Assembly (NCBI GenBank): GCA_021209875.1
Contig: JAGYVD010000008.1
Coordinates: 3,161,501-3,225,500 of the forward strand
Direction: 5' to 3'
Origin: Rosellinia necatrix
Lineage: Eukaryota; Ascomycota; Sordariomycetes; Xylariales; Xylariaceae
DNA: 64,000 bases
Under the pieces are notes generated by a model. That model was not told where the DNA came from and ran no database searches. It saw nothing but the letters and a program-made list of their open reading frames with translations. The position numbers were made by a program, and so were the translations under genes. How positions within the stretch are numbered: the stretch's first letter is position 1; every line of letters begins with the position of its first letter. Below, one piece after another: positions 39,601 through 54,100 of the stretch.

Positions 39601-42600
39601 ATGTTATATAATATATTATTTTAATATTTATATAAATATAATCGCTTTAATATTATATTAAAAATTATAGAAAAATTATTATTTTTTAAAAAACTAATGA
39701 AAAATACCGCCATTAATAAAATTATAAGTTTTAATTTAAATAATAAATTCATTATATTATTTATTTAAAAACATTTAATAAAATATATAATTTTAAAAAA
39801 CAGAGATAAAAACAATAATTTTTAAATTTTAAAATTATTGTTTAAAAATTTATTAATAATAAAAATATTATTATAAGCTTAAATATAAGTTATACTTGTT
39901 TAATAATAATAAAATAATTATTAAGCAAATTTAAACATATTTTTAAAATAAACAAGCTAGATTTAAAAAGTTAAAAGTAATTAAATTAAATATAAACAAA
40001 AACTATATTAAAACTTTATATATTAAACAATAATAATTATAAATTTTTATAATTATTAAAATTTATTAATATAGCTTAAGCTATAAAAAAACAATATTAA
40101 AATATTATTAAAAAGCAACTTTTAAATATTTATAAAGTATTAATTAATTATAGTTTAAATGCGGTTATTTTTACGAATATTAAAAATTTTAAAATATTTT
40201 TAAATATTTTTAAAGCAAATTTATACGTTTATAAAATAATTTTAATATAAAAAGTTATTTTAGCGCTTAAAATATTAACGCTAGTACTAGCTAAATATAA
40301 ACTACTATTAAAAAATAAAAATTTTATATTTAAACTATTATAAAAAATAATATAGCAGCTTTAATTAAGTTTATAATTTTTATAAACGTAATAATAGCTA
40401 ATCTATTTTTAAAACTAAAACTATTTTTAAAAATATTTAAATAAATATAATTTAAAAATAATTATATTAAAAAAAGTATTAAAAATATATAAACAAAATT
40501 TTTAAAAGCTGTAATAATAACTGCAGGCCTAGCAGCAGCTAAAGCTATAAATATAATTAATTTATTATTATTTAACACTAGTTTATTATTTAACGCGTTT
40601 TATAATATTATATTCATTATTAATTTTAATATTTTTATATTTCAAAATAAAATATATATTTTTAATAAATTTAAATTATTAAACGTATATTTATTAACAG
40701 ATTTTATATTAATAACTTTTATTATTGAAGCTATTATTATTAACACGTATTAAAGTCGCAATATAATTTAATATTTAGACTTAACTATAATAAAAATTAA
40801 CGCGATTATTAAAATAATTAACGCGTTAAAATAACGTAGAATTTTTTTAAAAAGCTTTTTTTCCGACAAAGTTTTCGATATAATAAACACGATAAATAAA
40901 ATTAACGCAACTAACATGTTTATAACAAAAGCTAGCAAATAGCTAGATAACGCTTTAAAACTTAAAATTTAAAAATTTTATTAATATTAAATATAAAAAG
41001 CTTAATAATAAAAACAAAGTTAAAGCTTTAAATAAATAGTTTATTTATATAAAAAAAATATTATAATATGGGAAATTTTAAATTATTAAAAAAATATTTA
41101 ATATTTAAAAACTAAAATATTATTAATATATTAAAAAAAACAAATAAAAGTTTTTTAATAAATAATAAATAATAAATCAAACTAAACTTTTAATTATATT
41201 TTTTAATATATATAATTAAAAATAATTAATATAATATTTAATAAATTTTATAAGCAAAATAAAATAAAATAAATTTATAGTTTTTTTATTTATATATTGA
41301 ATTTTATTATATAGCTTATATATAAAAAAACTATACTTATATTTAATAATTAATTTAAAAGTTTTAAATAAAATCGCTGTTTTAAATAATTATTTATTAT
41401 TATTATAATTTATAATTATTATATTAATAAAAAAAATATTTAATTAAAATAAACGCAACTATATTTTTTATTAATTTATAGTTTATTTTTATTAATAAAA
41501 CCGATTTATAATAAAAGTTTTTAAAAACTAAAGCAATTAATAATAGCTTTAATAAGATTTTATAATATATTTATATATGTTTAACGTTTTAAAATAAATT
41601 GTTTTATTTTTACAAATATTATTATAAAGCTTTTATTAATAATATTATTATTTTTTAAATATTAAAACAAACTAGTTAGCTTATTTAGATAATATTTTTA
41701 TATTATTTAATAAAACAAGAATTTTTTATTTTTAAAAAAACTTTTATTATATATTTTTTATAAAACTTTTAAGCTTTTAAATAAACGTTTTAAATATATT
41801 AATAATAAAAGAACAGCTAGCAGTATTTAAAAACTTTAAATTTTAAAATTAGTTAAAAGTTTTAAAATAATATTTAAAAAATATAAAAAGTTTTTATATA
41901 TTATTGCTATATTATATTAAAGTTGTAGAACTTTTATAAAACCATAAAATAAAGTTATTTAATAAAAATATAAAATAAAACAATATAAAATTAATAATTA
42001 TAATAAATATTAAATATATTATTAGTTTATATTTTTAAACTAATTATAATTAAAATAAAATTATTTAAAGCTTTTTAAACTTAATCTATTTATATATTAT
42101 ATTTTATTATTATAATCTTATAATAATATTATATATATAAATAAATAACTTGCCCAAAAAACTTTGAAGTTATATTATTATATATTTAAAATAAATATAT
42201 ATAAAAACTAAAATTATAAATTTTAAATATATAAATATTATTAATAATATTGTTAAGTTATTATATATAATAACTAAAAATAAGATATAAACTTTTAAAT
42301 TAAAAATAGTTTATATAGTTTAAATATATTAACGCTTATAAATTATAATTAAGCTTTAATTAATTTAAAAGTTTTTTATTAATTATTTAATACAAAAATT
42401 AAATTAAATTAAACTAAGCTTAACAATAAATTTATAAACTATATAAATAAATGTTTAATTAACGCGTTTATATACCTGTTATAATATAAATTATAAATAT
42501 CTTATATATTAAATAAGCTAAATTTTATTTTAAAAATATTTAATCTGTTAAAAACATTATTAATTAAATAAATATTAAAAAAAATAATTTAAAGAAATAA

Positions 42601-43831
42601 AAACTAATATGAACCAATATATAAATAATATATTTGAAATAAATAATAAAAAAATAATAAAATTACAATTATAACAGATTATATTAAAAATCCTAAGTAT
42701 TAAAAAGGTTTAAAATAATCTATAAAAGCTATAAAAACGTTATAAAATTTTTAAGCTTAAATATTTTTTATAATTATAAATAATTTATTATATAACGTTA
42801 ACTAAAAAATAAATATAAATTATATATATTTAAAAATAAATAGCTAAATTTTTAGCAACAATATATAATAATAAATATTATTTTAATAAACAGTATATAA
42901 TAAAAAGATTAAAGCTTTATATAATTAAATTAAAATTTATAAAATAAAATCATTTTTAGATGATTATAATAAATATAAGTTATATAATACTAGCAAAAAA
43001 AGCCGTATAATAATTATTAATTTATTTAATTAAAAATATTAAACTTATAAAAATAATTATAATAAATTTTATTATAAGCTTACTTAAAATATTATTTTTA
43101 GTTATACTATAGCAAGTAAAAAAGTTTAATTATTATAATATATTAATAATAATAATATATATTATCTTAAAATGTTTTTGTTTATATTTAGCAATAAAAA
43201 TATTCTGTTAAAAGTTAAGCAAAAATATTAACTAAATAATTCTTATTATTTAATTAAAACATATTAAGCAGCATTATTTTTAATTAAAATTGCAAGTTTA
43301 TTTTTAAATTTTAAATAAAGTTTTAAAAGCTATGAAAGCAAAACTTTTAATAATAACTTTTATTATTTATAAAATAATAAATTATTTAAACAAAAATTTA
43401 AATAGTAAAATTATTATTTAATATTATATATATATATTTAAACCGCAAATAAATAAATATATTATTATTTTTATAATAAAACTTCAATAAAATATACTTA
43501 GAATTTTTAAATTATTAGCTTATAAACAGCTTTTTAAATTTTAGCTATTTAAATTAAAAAAGTATTTATTAACATAAAATAAATATAATTATTGAAAATA
43601 TTTAATTTATATAAAAATGTTTTTATAAAAATATAAAGTTAGTTATAAATTTTATCACAGCATATATTAAATAATATTATAATAACAAATATAAATTAAT
43701 AAAGTTTAATATAAAAAATAAAATATCTTTAAAACTTTATTTAAAATATTATTTTTTTAAAAAGCTGTTAAAAAAATATTTTTAATAATATATAAAACTA
43801 TAAAAAATTAATCAAAAAGTTAATAAATTAG
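36652..43831. other. AT-rich degraded sequence, about 7.2 kb, no gene
   Basis: This is the longest stretch without a resolved element. Less degraded patches (about 40525-40560 with GCAGGCCTAGCAGCAGC, and 40745-40930 with several CpG sites) imply old transposon DNA. No LTR pair, target duplication or terminal inverted repeat was recognised. The 77-codon minus-strand frame at 39113-39346 is composed almost only of Phe, Leu, Ile and Tyr from mutated DNA and is not accepted as a gene. Confidence 0.6.
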
Positions 43832-44027
43832 TAATACGCGCGCGTAGAGGGAGCGCTTACATAAGCCCCTCGCTTGGGGTGCTGTAGCCCGTGGCCACAC
43901 CTAATTAGGCCTAGCCCTATATATGTGGGCCCTAGCCCATACCTAAGTAAAACTTTAGCTTAGCCTAGATTTGCTTGTTTTTTAATTTTTATAATATATA
44001 TTTTATACCTTTATAGTGCGTTTTTTA
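43832..44027 (+). repeat. 5' LTR of element B copy 2
   Basis: 196 bp. The GC-rich outer part (CGCGCGTAGAGGGAGCGC and GCTGTAGCCCGTGGCCAC) is intact and the inner end is AT-shifted. It lacks 7 bp present in the other B LTRs. Confidence 0.9.
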
Positions 44028-47000
44028 AATTAATACATTTATAACGTTTTTTTATAAAAACTAAACTAAACTATTAAACTTTATTTTTTTAAAAATAAAA
44101 CTATTTTTAACTGTTTTTATAAACATAAAAACGCGTGGCTGCTATTAAAAATATATTTTATTTAAACAAGCTAAACAAAAGCTTTTTTTTATATTTAATA
44201 TATTTATTAAAGCTAAATATTATTTTTATTAGCGATCTGTTTTAAAAATTAAAAAGTTGTTTAAATAGTACAACTAGTTAAAAACGTTAGAAAAAACTTT
44301 ATAAACACGTAATAAAAATAAACAGTAAGGTTAATATATACTTTTATATTTTAGCTAGTAATAAAACAAGTATTATAAATATTTAAACTAGTTGTTTAAT
44401 ATAAATTATTTATTTTATTTATTTTTTATATTATAGTTTATTTTATTAATTTATTAAGCTTGCTAATAGTTATAAAAAAAAATTTATATGTTTAAAATAA
44501 TATTTTAAAACAAAATAACTAAATAATAAGTTTATAAAAAAAATAATTAAATATTTAAAACTTAAAATAAAGCTGCTAGCTAAACATAAAATTAAAAACA
44601 GTAACTGTTTAAAATAATAAATTAAAAAAAACCATAAAAAGCTTTTTTAAAAAAAATATTAATATTTTTAAAAAATAGGCCTGAACTAATATATTATTAT
44701 TTATTTTTTATTTAAAATAATAGATAAATAAAAGCTTTAAAAAATATAAGCTATTATATTAAATATATTTAAAATAATAAAATAAAGCTTAAACTTAAAA
44801 AAAACTATATTATAATTTATTATAAAAAAAACGCAACAAAAAAAAATAACTTATACAAAAAAGCTTATATTAATAAATAATTAAATAATAAACTAAAAGC
44901 AGCAAAATAATATATTATTAAACTAACTGTTATTTATACAGCTTAAAAACTTTAAAACTTATAAAAAATATAAAAATAAAAGTATTTATTAATTTAAACT
45001 TATTTAATTATTTATTAAACTTTAATTACAGCATAAATAAAACAAATAAATAAAAAAATATGAACAAAAAGTTTTGATTTATTAAATATTTAATTTATAA
45101 ATATTTATAGCAAAAATATTAAGCTAAAAAAAAAAAATCAGCATATTTAATTTTTATATAATAACTTTAATAATTTTAATATAATAAAAAAAAACAACAT
45201 TATTTTTATTAATATATATTTTTTATAAATTATTTATTTTATTTTTAAAAATAAAAAATATAGTATAAAATAAAATAATAAACTTTGTTTTTATTTTAAA
45301 TATTTTTATAAAATTAGCAGTTTTATAATAAAATAATAAGCTAAGCTTTATTATATATATAAAGCTATATTATAAAAATATAAGCTAAATAATTAAAATA
45401 ATATAACAACGTTTTATAATAAACGCTAATATAACTGCTTATAAATTTAAAGCTAATTATTTAACGTTTTATAATATATATTAAAACTTATATATTTTAT
45501 TTTAATATATATAAAAATAATTAAAATATATATGTATTATAAATATTTTAAATATTAATAATAGCAATTAACGCAAAATAATAACATAAATTTATAATAG
45601 TATAAAATTAAAAATTAGGCAGTTTTAAAACTATTTTTTAAAAGCAGCAAATAAAAAATATATATTTAAAATTAAAAAATTAAAAAATCTATAAAATTTA
45701 ACCAAAAAATAATTAGCAAACAAAAAATATAGTGTATTTTATATAATTAATAACTTTTAATACTTAAAAATATATATATTAACTTAAGTTTTTTTAAAAA
45801 TAATCGCTATTTTAAAACTAATTAAAAATCGTTTATATAACTAATTAAAAAATAGTATTAAAAAATAATAATAAAAACTAATAATGTTATAATAGCAGTA
45901 AATATAATTATAATAATTAATATAATTAAAACTAATAAAATAACTGATTATCTAGTTTTTATAAAAACGTAAAAATTATAAAATTATAATTCTAATAAAA
46001 GTAATCAGCGGTTAAAAACAACGATTAATATAGTAAAAATAATTGTAATAATAAAAATCGTACTAATAATCGGGATAATTAAGTTTATTTTTTAAAAAGC
46101 TAATAAAAATTAGTTAGATTATTATTTATTAAAAAAAAAAAAATATATTTAAAATATTATATTAACTAGTAGCAGATTTAACGTATTATTAATATTATAA
46201 AAATTTATTACTAATAATAAAAAATCTAGTATTTATATAAATATAAACTTAATATCTGTTTTAAAAATTAAATATACTGTTTTTATTTAATTTAAAAAAC
46301 ATATATGTAGATATTACATTATATTAATATTATTTTGCAATTTATTTTTAAATATTTATAATATTATAAACAAGCTAAAAAATATAGTAAAAATATAACA
46401 GCATATTTTAAATAAAAATAATTAAATAAATAAAACCGCTAATTATTTATAAAGTGCTAAAAAATAAAACGTATTAAAAAAGCTTTTATATATAATATAA
46501 AAAAACAGAAAATATATATATTATATTTAGTTGCGATTTAAAACATAGAATTTTAAAACAAATAATAAAATAAAAATATATGCCGACTTAGGTATAAATA
46601 TAATATATATTAGCGGAGCTTTTTAAATATTTTAAAATATATAATAAAAAATAATGCAGATTTTTTAAAATATTAAACTAAAGCTAATTAAGCTTAAAAA
46701 TAAGCTAAGTTTTTATTTGTTTATAAAAAATTAACGATAAAAAAACTAATAAAATAAAAATTCTATAAAAAAGCTAAATAATAAAAAACTAAAACTTAAT
46801 TTATTTTTTAAAAATAATTTTTTTTTATATTAAATAACTATAAACTATAAAACTAATATAATTTAATTTTTAATTTTAAATAAGTTTTAATTAAAATTTA
46901 ATATTTAAGCTTAAAAATATAAATGTGTAAAAAAAATAACAAGCAAAAAAAAAATAAACTTTAAAACAAAAAAAAAAACTTATATAGCTGTTAAATATAA

Positions 47001-50000
47001 AGCTTTATTTACTAACCGTAATTTTAGCTTTTTTACGTTAAAAACTATTTTAACAGCTATAAATATACCTATTAATATAAAAATATTATATGTTGTGCTA
47101 ATAATTAACACGTTTAAAAACATGTTATAATTACTAAAAACGTTAAAATAAATATAATATAAAAAACAAAAATTAAAGCTATTTTATTATAACTATAAAA
47201 AAAGTTTTAAACGTATTAACAGTTGCTGCTGCAGCTATAATTATTAATATAAATAATAACATAAAACTATTTTTAATAATATTTTTATATTTATAAAAAA
47301 AAACCTTTTATAAAAATTTAATTAAATTAAAATATTAATATATATAAATATATAGTTTAAAATAATTTTAATAATTATAACAATAATAATAAACAACGTA
47401 TTTTTATATAATATATTAATATTAAATAAAATTGCTGATTTTATAAAAGCTTACCCGGCTATATTTTTTTTTAAAACGCTGCTTATAAATGCTATAAAAA
47501 ATATAATAAACCTTTTTAAACAATAAAACAAAAGTATATTAATATTAAAAACAGCACGCTTTAAAATTTTTAAAGTTATATTTATACTAAAAATTAAATA
47601 ATTTATAGATATGCCGGAGATAATTACTTTTATAAGCATATATATATACTAAAAAAAGGTTTTTAGCTAAAGAATTTAAAAAAATAGCCAGAGTTTTTAA
47701 TATTTAATAAAACCAAAAAAACAGTTAATATATTAATTAAATAATAATTAAAAGCTTTTTAATAAAAATTAGCAAAATTAAAATATTAAGCTTATAGGTT
47801 ATATATATTTATTTTATTATAAAACAAAGATTTTTTAATAAATTTTATAACGATTTTTATAAAAAACATATAAAATAAGTTAATAAACTAACTTTGTTTA
47901 TATATTTTATATTTATAATATAGTAATTAATATTAAATAAAACAGGACTTTTAAATATAATAATATAAAAAGCCAAATAGTTATAAACTTAAAAATTTTA
48001 ATAAAATAGCTATGCTAAATAATTATTTATTATTATTATAAGCAGAAATAATTAAATTTTTAAAAAAAGCATTTTATAATTATTATTAATATAATAATAT
48101 TTTTTTTAATTTTGAATATATTTAAACTTTAAAAACTAGTTTGTAGTAATAAGTTTAAAAAATAAAAAATACCGCGTTATAATAATAAAATTTTATAATT
48201 TTTAGCTTATATATAACATTATATAAATAATTTTTTAAAATATATTAAAAATACTGTAAAACATTTATAAATAATATAATAATATTTTTAAATATTGCTA
48301 AATAATATAAAAAGTATTTAAAAATATATTTAAGCTATTTAAAAATAAATATATAGTTATATTATTAACAAAATTTTTATCAGCTATTTTTAATAAACTT
48401 ATTTAAATTTAAAATAAACACGTTTAAAATAATAATATTAAAAAGCTGCGTTATAACAATTTATAAAGTAGCTTTTTTAAATTAATTAAAAGCTTTTAAA
48501 TAATATATAAGCGCGATAAAATTTTTATATAGCCTGATCTTATATTATATAAAGCTAATCGAGCTGCTGCAGAAAAAAAAAGCTGTTTTATTAGCTAAAA
48601 ATAAATAAATAAAGCATATTAAAATAAAAAAACTAAATAAACATAAAACATATATAAAAATTAAATATTATAAACTAACCGTTTTAAAAATAGCTTTATT
48701 TAAAACAATATAATATATTATATATAAAAAACTATTTTATTTTATTATAATTTATATAAAAATTATTTTATAAATTAATAAATTAATATAAAAAGTTTTA
48801 AAATAATAGTTTTTATTTAAAACTAAAAATATATAAAAACTAAAAAACGATTTTTAGTATTAACGTTTAATTAATAATATATTTAAATAAATCGCTAGCT
48901 AACGTAAAAATAAACTATAAACTTTTAAAACTAAAAATAATATATTTAATTTAAACAGCTAAAAGCTGCAAATAATAATATAATTTAATAAAAACTAATA
49001 ATTATATTAATAGATTATTTAATTATTAAAAATATTATTAAATAAACAATTTTAAAAACTATAGCTATTAAACATATTAATTATAAACTAATTAATTTAT
49101 TTATTTATTTATTATAATATAAACTATATATATATTATTTGCTAAATAAGCTAAACTATATATCGGACGTTTTTAGCTGTTTATAAATAATATTAAATGT
49201 TTAAAAATAAATAGAAAACTAATAAAATAAATAATAAATTTATATTAAACATAATATAAAAAATTAAAAGCTACGTTTTATATATTTATATTAAAAATAA
49301 TTATAAATAAAACTTTAAAAACAAATTTTAGCAGCATATATAAAAACTATAAATATATATAAATATTAAAAATTTAAAAATATTTTAAAAAAAAAATAAT
49401 AAAAACATTATAGTTTATTTTAAGCTTAAGTATTTTTTAATATTATTATAAACAGATTAATATATAATATATATATAAACATAAAACGTTTATATATTTT
49501 AATCGGCATAATTAAAAAATTTTAAAATAAATATATAATAAAAAACAGTATTATAATGTTTAATAAATAATATAAACATTAAAATATTTATAATAGCTAA
49601 TAAAATATAAATAATAAAAATTATATTAAATATTATAATATATATAATTTAAACTAAACTAATAAACAGTTATTTATAAAAAGCTAAAATTAATTAAACT
49701 TAAAAACTTATTATTTATATATATTATAAATATAGATTTTATTTTAGCATTTTTAAAATTAAAGTTAAAAATATTTTTAGCAGCTAAACAAAAAAAACTA
49801 TATTTTAATATATATAACGTTATAATAATAGTTTTATGCTCTGCTTTAAAATATATATTATTAATTTTAAACATAAAAATATATAGCAGAAAAATATAGC
49901 ATTGTTTTAATTAAATAACTTTTATTAAATAATTAAAGCATTTTTAAAAAATTATTTTTAATAAAAACTAAAAGTTTATATTTAATTTTTAATAAAATAT

Positions 50001-50925
50001 ATAAAAGTTATTTAATATTAAACTAATAATAACAGCTGTATATTATTTATAAATAAACAGCTTATTAAAACATAAAAACTAAATAATTAAAATAATAATA
50101 TAATATTATATGCTTATTAAACTAAAAACAGATTAAATAAATATTATATTTTTTATAATAAAATTTAAACGTTATATATAATAATCTTATATTTTTAATT
50201 TTTATAAACAGCTATTTAAATTTAAATTATTTAATATATTAAAAATATTAGTTAATTTTAATAATATTAAAAATTTTTAAATATATATTTTTTATAAACA
50301 TTTATTTTAAAACGCTTATTTAATAATAAACTTTGCTTAAGCTGCAGTAAAACATATTTATAATATTAAACATTGCTTATTAAAATTTAATAAAAAAATT
50401 AAATTTATTTATATTTATATAAAAATATTATTTGTTTAATTAACTATTAAAAAATACTTTTAATAAAAATTAAAACTTTAAATAATTAAATAATAAATAA
50501 AAACCTAGCTTATAAATTAAACTTTTTAATAATTTTTATATTTATTTAATAATTTTATAAAGTATTTACGTATAACTTTTAAAAAACTTAACTTTTTAAA
50601 CAATAAATGCTGCTATTTAAACTTATGAAAATTAAATAAAATCTCGGCAAAAAAACATATATAAAATAAAATTGTTTTTAAACATTATTTTAATTAAAAA
50701 CGCAACAGCTTTAACTATTTTATTAAATAAAAAAATAAAATTATAAATATAATTAATAAATAATAAAAAATAATTTTAATACAGCAAAAACTTATTAAAA
50801 ATATTAAAACTAATATAGTTTGCGCTCTACTATATAAATAAGCAGCAAAAAAAAAAGCCGACTATAACAAATTATATAATAAACTCTATTAAAATTAGCA
50901 GAACTTTTTAATTAGCGCGGCTTTT

Positions 50926-51128
50926 TAATACGCACGTATAAAAAAAACGCTTATATAAGCTTTTTACTTAAAGTATTATAGCTTGTAGCTATAAACACGA
51001 CTTAATTAAGCTTAGCTTTATATATATAAGCTTTAGCTTATACTTAAATAAAACTTTAGCTTAGCTTAAATTTACTAGTTTTTTATTTTTTATAATATAT
51101 ATTTTACACCCCTATAGTGCACCTTTTA
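50926..51128 (+). repeat. 3' LTR of element B copy 2
   Basis: 203 bp, strongly mutated except for the outermost bases (ACACCCCTATAGTGCACC). It abuts segment E copy 2. Confidence 0.88.
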
Positions 51129-51132
51129 TAAA

Positions 51133-54100
51133 TATATAGCACTACATATTTTTAAAAACTAAACTTATAGTTGTTTATATTTTAACAATAAAATATTATA
51201 AAACATGAATATTTTTAAAATTATAGCTATTTAAATCGTGTTTTAATATTAATATAAATATTAAATGTTTAATATTATAATTATTTATATAAATAATATT
51301 ATTATATAAGCTGGTTTAATTAATATATTTATAAAAAAATTATTTTTAAATTTATTTTATCAAGTATTTGTTTTAGCTGTATAAAACAATATTTATGTTT
51401 AATTTAAACGGCTTATATTATAAAATAATAGTTTCATTAATATTTTGTTTTAAATTTAATTTATAAGAATTTTTAACTTATGTTTTAATTTATAATTTTT
51501 ATTAAAAATAAATTAATTTTACGTTTTTACACAAAATTTAAAATAATAACTTATTTTGTTTTAAAATAATTATATTTGTTTATTATATATAAGCTTAATT
51601 AATTTACTTTGAAAAATATATAATATTATAATAAACTTATTTAAAAACTAATATTTTTATTAAAAAAGCCAGATTAGCTTATCTTAGCATAAAGTTTTGC
51701 TTTATATATATATAACTATATATTTAGTTTTTTATAACAGCTTCTTTAAACTTTAATTTTAAATAAATATATGTTACCGTTATATTTAGTTTATATTAAT
51801 TTATTTTTTAATATATAAGTTTTTAAATATTTATATCTTTAATATTTATATTAAAAATAATATATATATTTTTTAATAAATAAAACAACTTTATTCAAGT
51901 TTTAATTTTAAAAGAGTTTTAATCAAACTAAAATTAAATAAAACTATAACATATAAAATCTCATATAATAAATTAATAATTAACGCAGCTTTTATAATAC
52001 TTTAGCATAGTTTTATATAGTTAAATAAAATTATATATAATAAATCCAAGTAATAAAAGCTTTATAAATAATCTGTTTTGAACTTATTAAAGTTATTAAT
52101 TTATTTTTAATAAATAAAAACTATTTTTAAATATTAATCTAAAAATAAAAACAAATAAAAACATTTTAAAATAAATATAATAATAAATGTTATAAACAGC
52201 TTATTATATTTAATTATTTATATAATAAACCTTTTACAATAGAATATTGTTTTAACATATATGCGGGATTTATTATTATTATTGTATTTTATATATAACG
52301 TTTTTTAAAAGCTAAAACATTTTAAATTTCATGAAACTTTTATTATGGTTAAAAATTAATTATAATATATATTTAATTTATAGTTTTAAATAAAGCGTTG
52401 TTTAATATATATATAACATAAATTTAAATAAAAACCATATAAAATTTTTATAGTATTCAATATTAAATATAAAAAAACGTTATTATAAGGTATTTTTAGT
52501 TAAAATATCAAAAGTTTATAATTGTTTTATATTTAATATAACCTTAAACTTTTTCATATTATAAACGCTAATAAAAAATGAAAATTTAGCTATATTTGCT
52601 GCACTTGCCTAAATAATTAATAAAAAACTAAACTTTAGTTATATTTGCTACGCTAGTTTAAATAATTAATAAAAAATAAAACCTTGGTTATCTTTGATGC
52701 GCTAGTTTAAATAACTAATAAAAAACTAAACTTTAGTTATATTTGTTATTTTGTTTTAACAGCTTATTTAATATTGAATTTATTATAAATTTGCTTTTAT
52801 TAGCGGATATATAAATATATTTAATATAAAGATTCTACTTAATATAAATTTACTTTTAATTTTAATAAAATGTAGCAGCAGTATATCTAATTAATAACAT
52901 AATAAATTTTTAATTAATTTACTTTAGACTATTAAACAAAAACAAACATATATTGTTATATATTAAATTTATATTAAATTTATATTAAATTTATCTTACA
53001 TTTATAATACAATATAAAACAATTAAATCATTTAAAAATATTTTATATTATATATTTTTTATTTAATGTTTAAACTATTATATATAACATTTAAATTTCA
53101 TTAATAGCTAATTTATTTATTATTAATAACTTTCAAGATTAAAATATTTACAAAAAAGCTTTTATTAAATAAATTTATATTTTCTTTGCTGCGATGTTTA
53201 TTCTTATTACCACTGTTTATATTATTATTGGCGTTATTATTATTATTATTAAAAACTTGTGCTACAGCAGCATTTTTAATTTATTTTTCTTCATATTTTA
53301 ATTTTAAATTTTATTAATAATTTTATACCATAAAATTTTGTATTTAATATTAAATTTATTATAAATTTATAATAAATTTTTATTTTTAACTTTTAAAAAT
53401 ATTTTATAAATATTTAAGGTTATATAATTATAATAAGCCGCTGTTTCAGCTTATATAAATAAGTTTGATCATTTTTCAATTTTAATATTGTTTGAATTAA
53501 TTTAATAATAAATTAGTATTAGATTTATTATATCTTCATCTTAATAATTTATATTAAAATTTTTATTTAAACTGTTTTTTTAAACTTTATTATAATATAT
53601 ATATTTAAAAGTTTATAAATTAATATTATTTATATAAAAAACGATTATATTTTAAATTATAACTAATAATCTTTATAATATAAAATATATAATAAATATA
53701 AAAACTTTATATTTAATTATTATAATAAATTAATTTTAAATTTAAAAAAGTTTATTAAAAATTTATTTTTATTATATAATTTCAATAATAACAGGCTAAA
53801 AACTAAGAATAAGCTAGCATGTTTTTATTTAAAATTAAAAATATTATTATTTATTAAAAACTAACCGTTAATATATTATTAATATTTTAAATTGAAAATA
53901 AATTTTATTATATTATTATATTTATTAAAACAAACAGTTATAAAAACTAAAAAAAGCTTTTGTTTATAAATGTTATTATATTTTTGGTTATTTTATTAGT
54001 TTTATTTAAAATTTATTTCATTATATTTAATTTGATATTTTTAAATTTTTCTCATTTTATAACTTAATTTTATTTTTTAATTTTTGTCATTTTATTTATA

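Larger units (their letters stand above)
43832..51128 (+). mobile_element. Element B copy 2, LTR retrotransposon without matching target duplication (7297 bp)
   Basis: LTRs lie at 43832-44027 (196 bp, carrying a 7-bp deletion in the GTGGCCACAGGCACGACC region) and 50926-51128 (203 bp). The interior is colinear with copy 1 but more mutated and about 75 bp shorter. The five bases on the left (ATTAG) differ from those on the right (TAAAT). Its right end sits directly against segment E copy 2, whose partner copy has quite different DNA to its left. This suggests a recombinant junction rather than a simple insertion. No protein can be read. Confidence 0.88.

Noticed and set aside
47451..47639. 62-codon minus-strand frame in element B copy 2
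   Set aside because: It lies antisense to the presumed coding strand of a degraded transposon, and the sister copy at the matching place is not open.
49674..49874. 66-codon minus-strand frame in element B copy 2
   Set aside because: AT-driven composition within a degraded retrotransposon and no domain.
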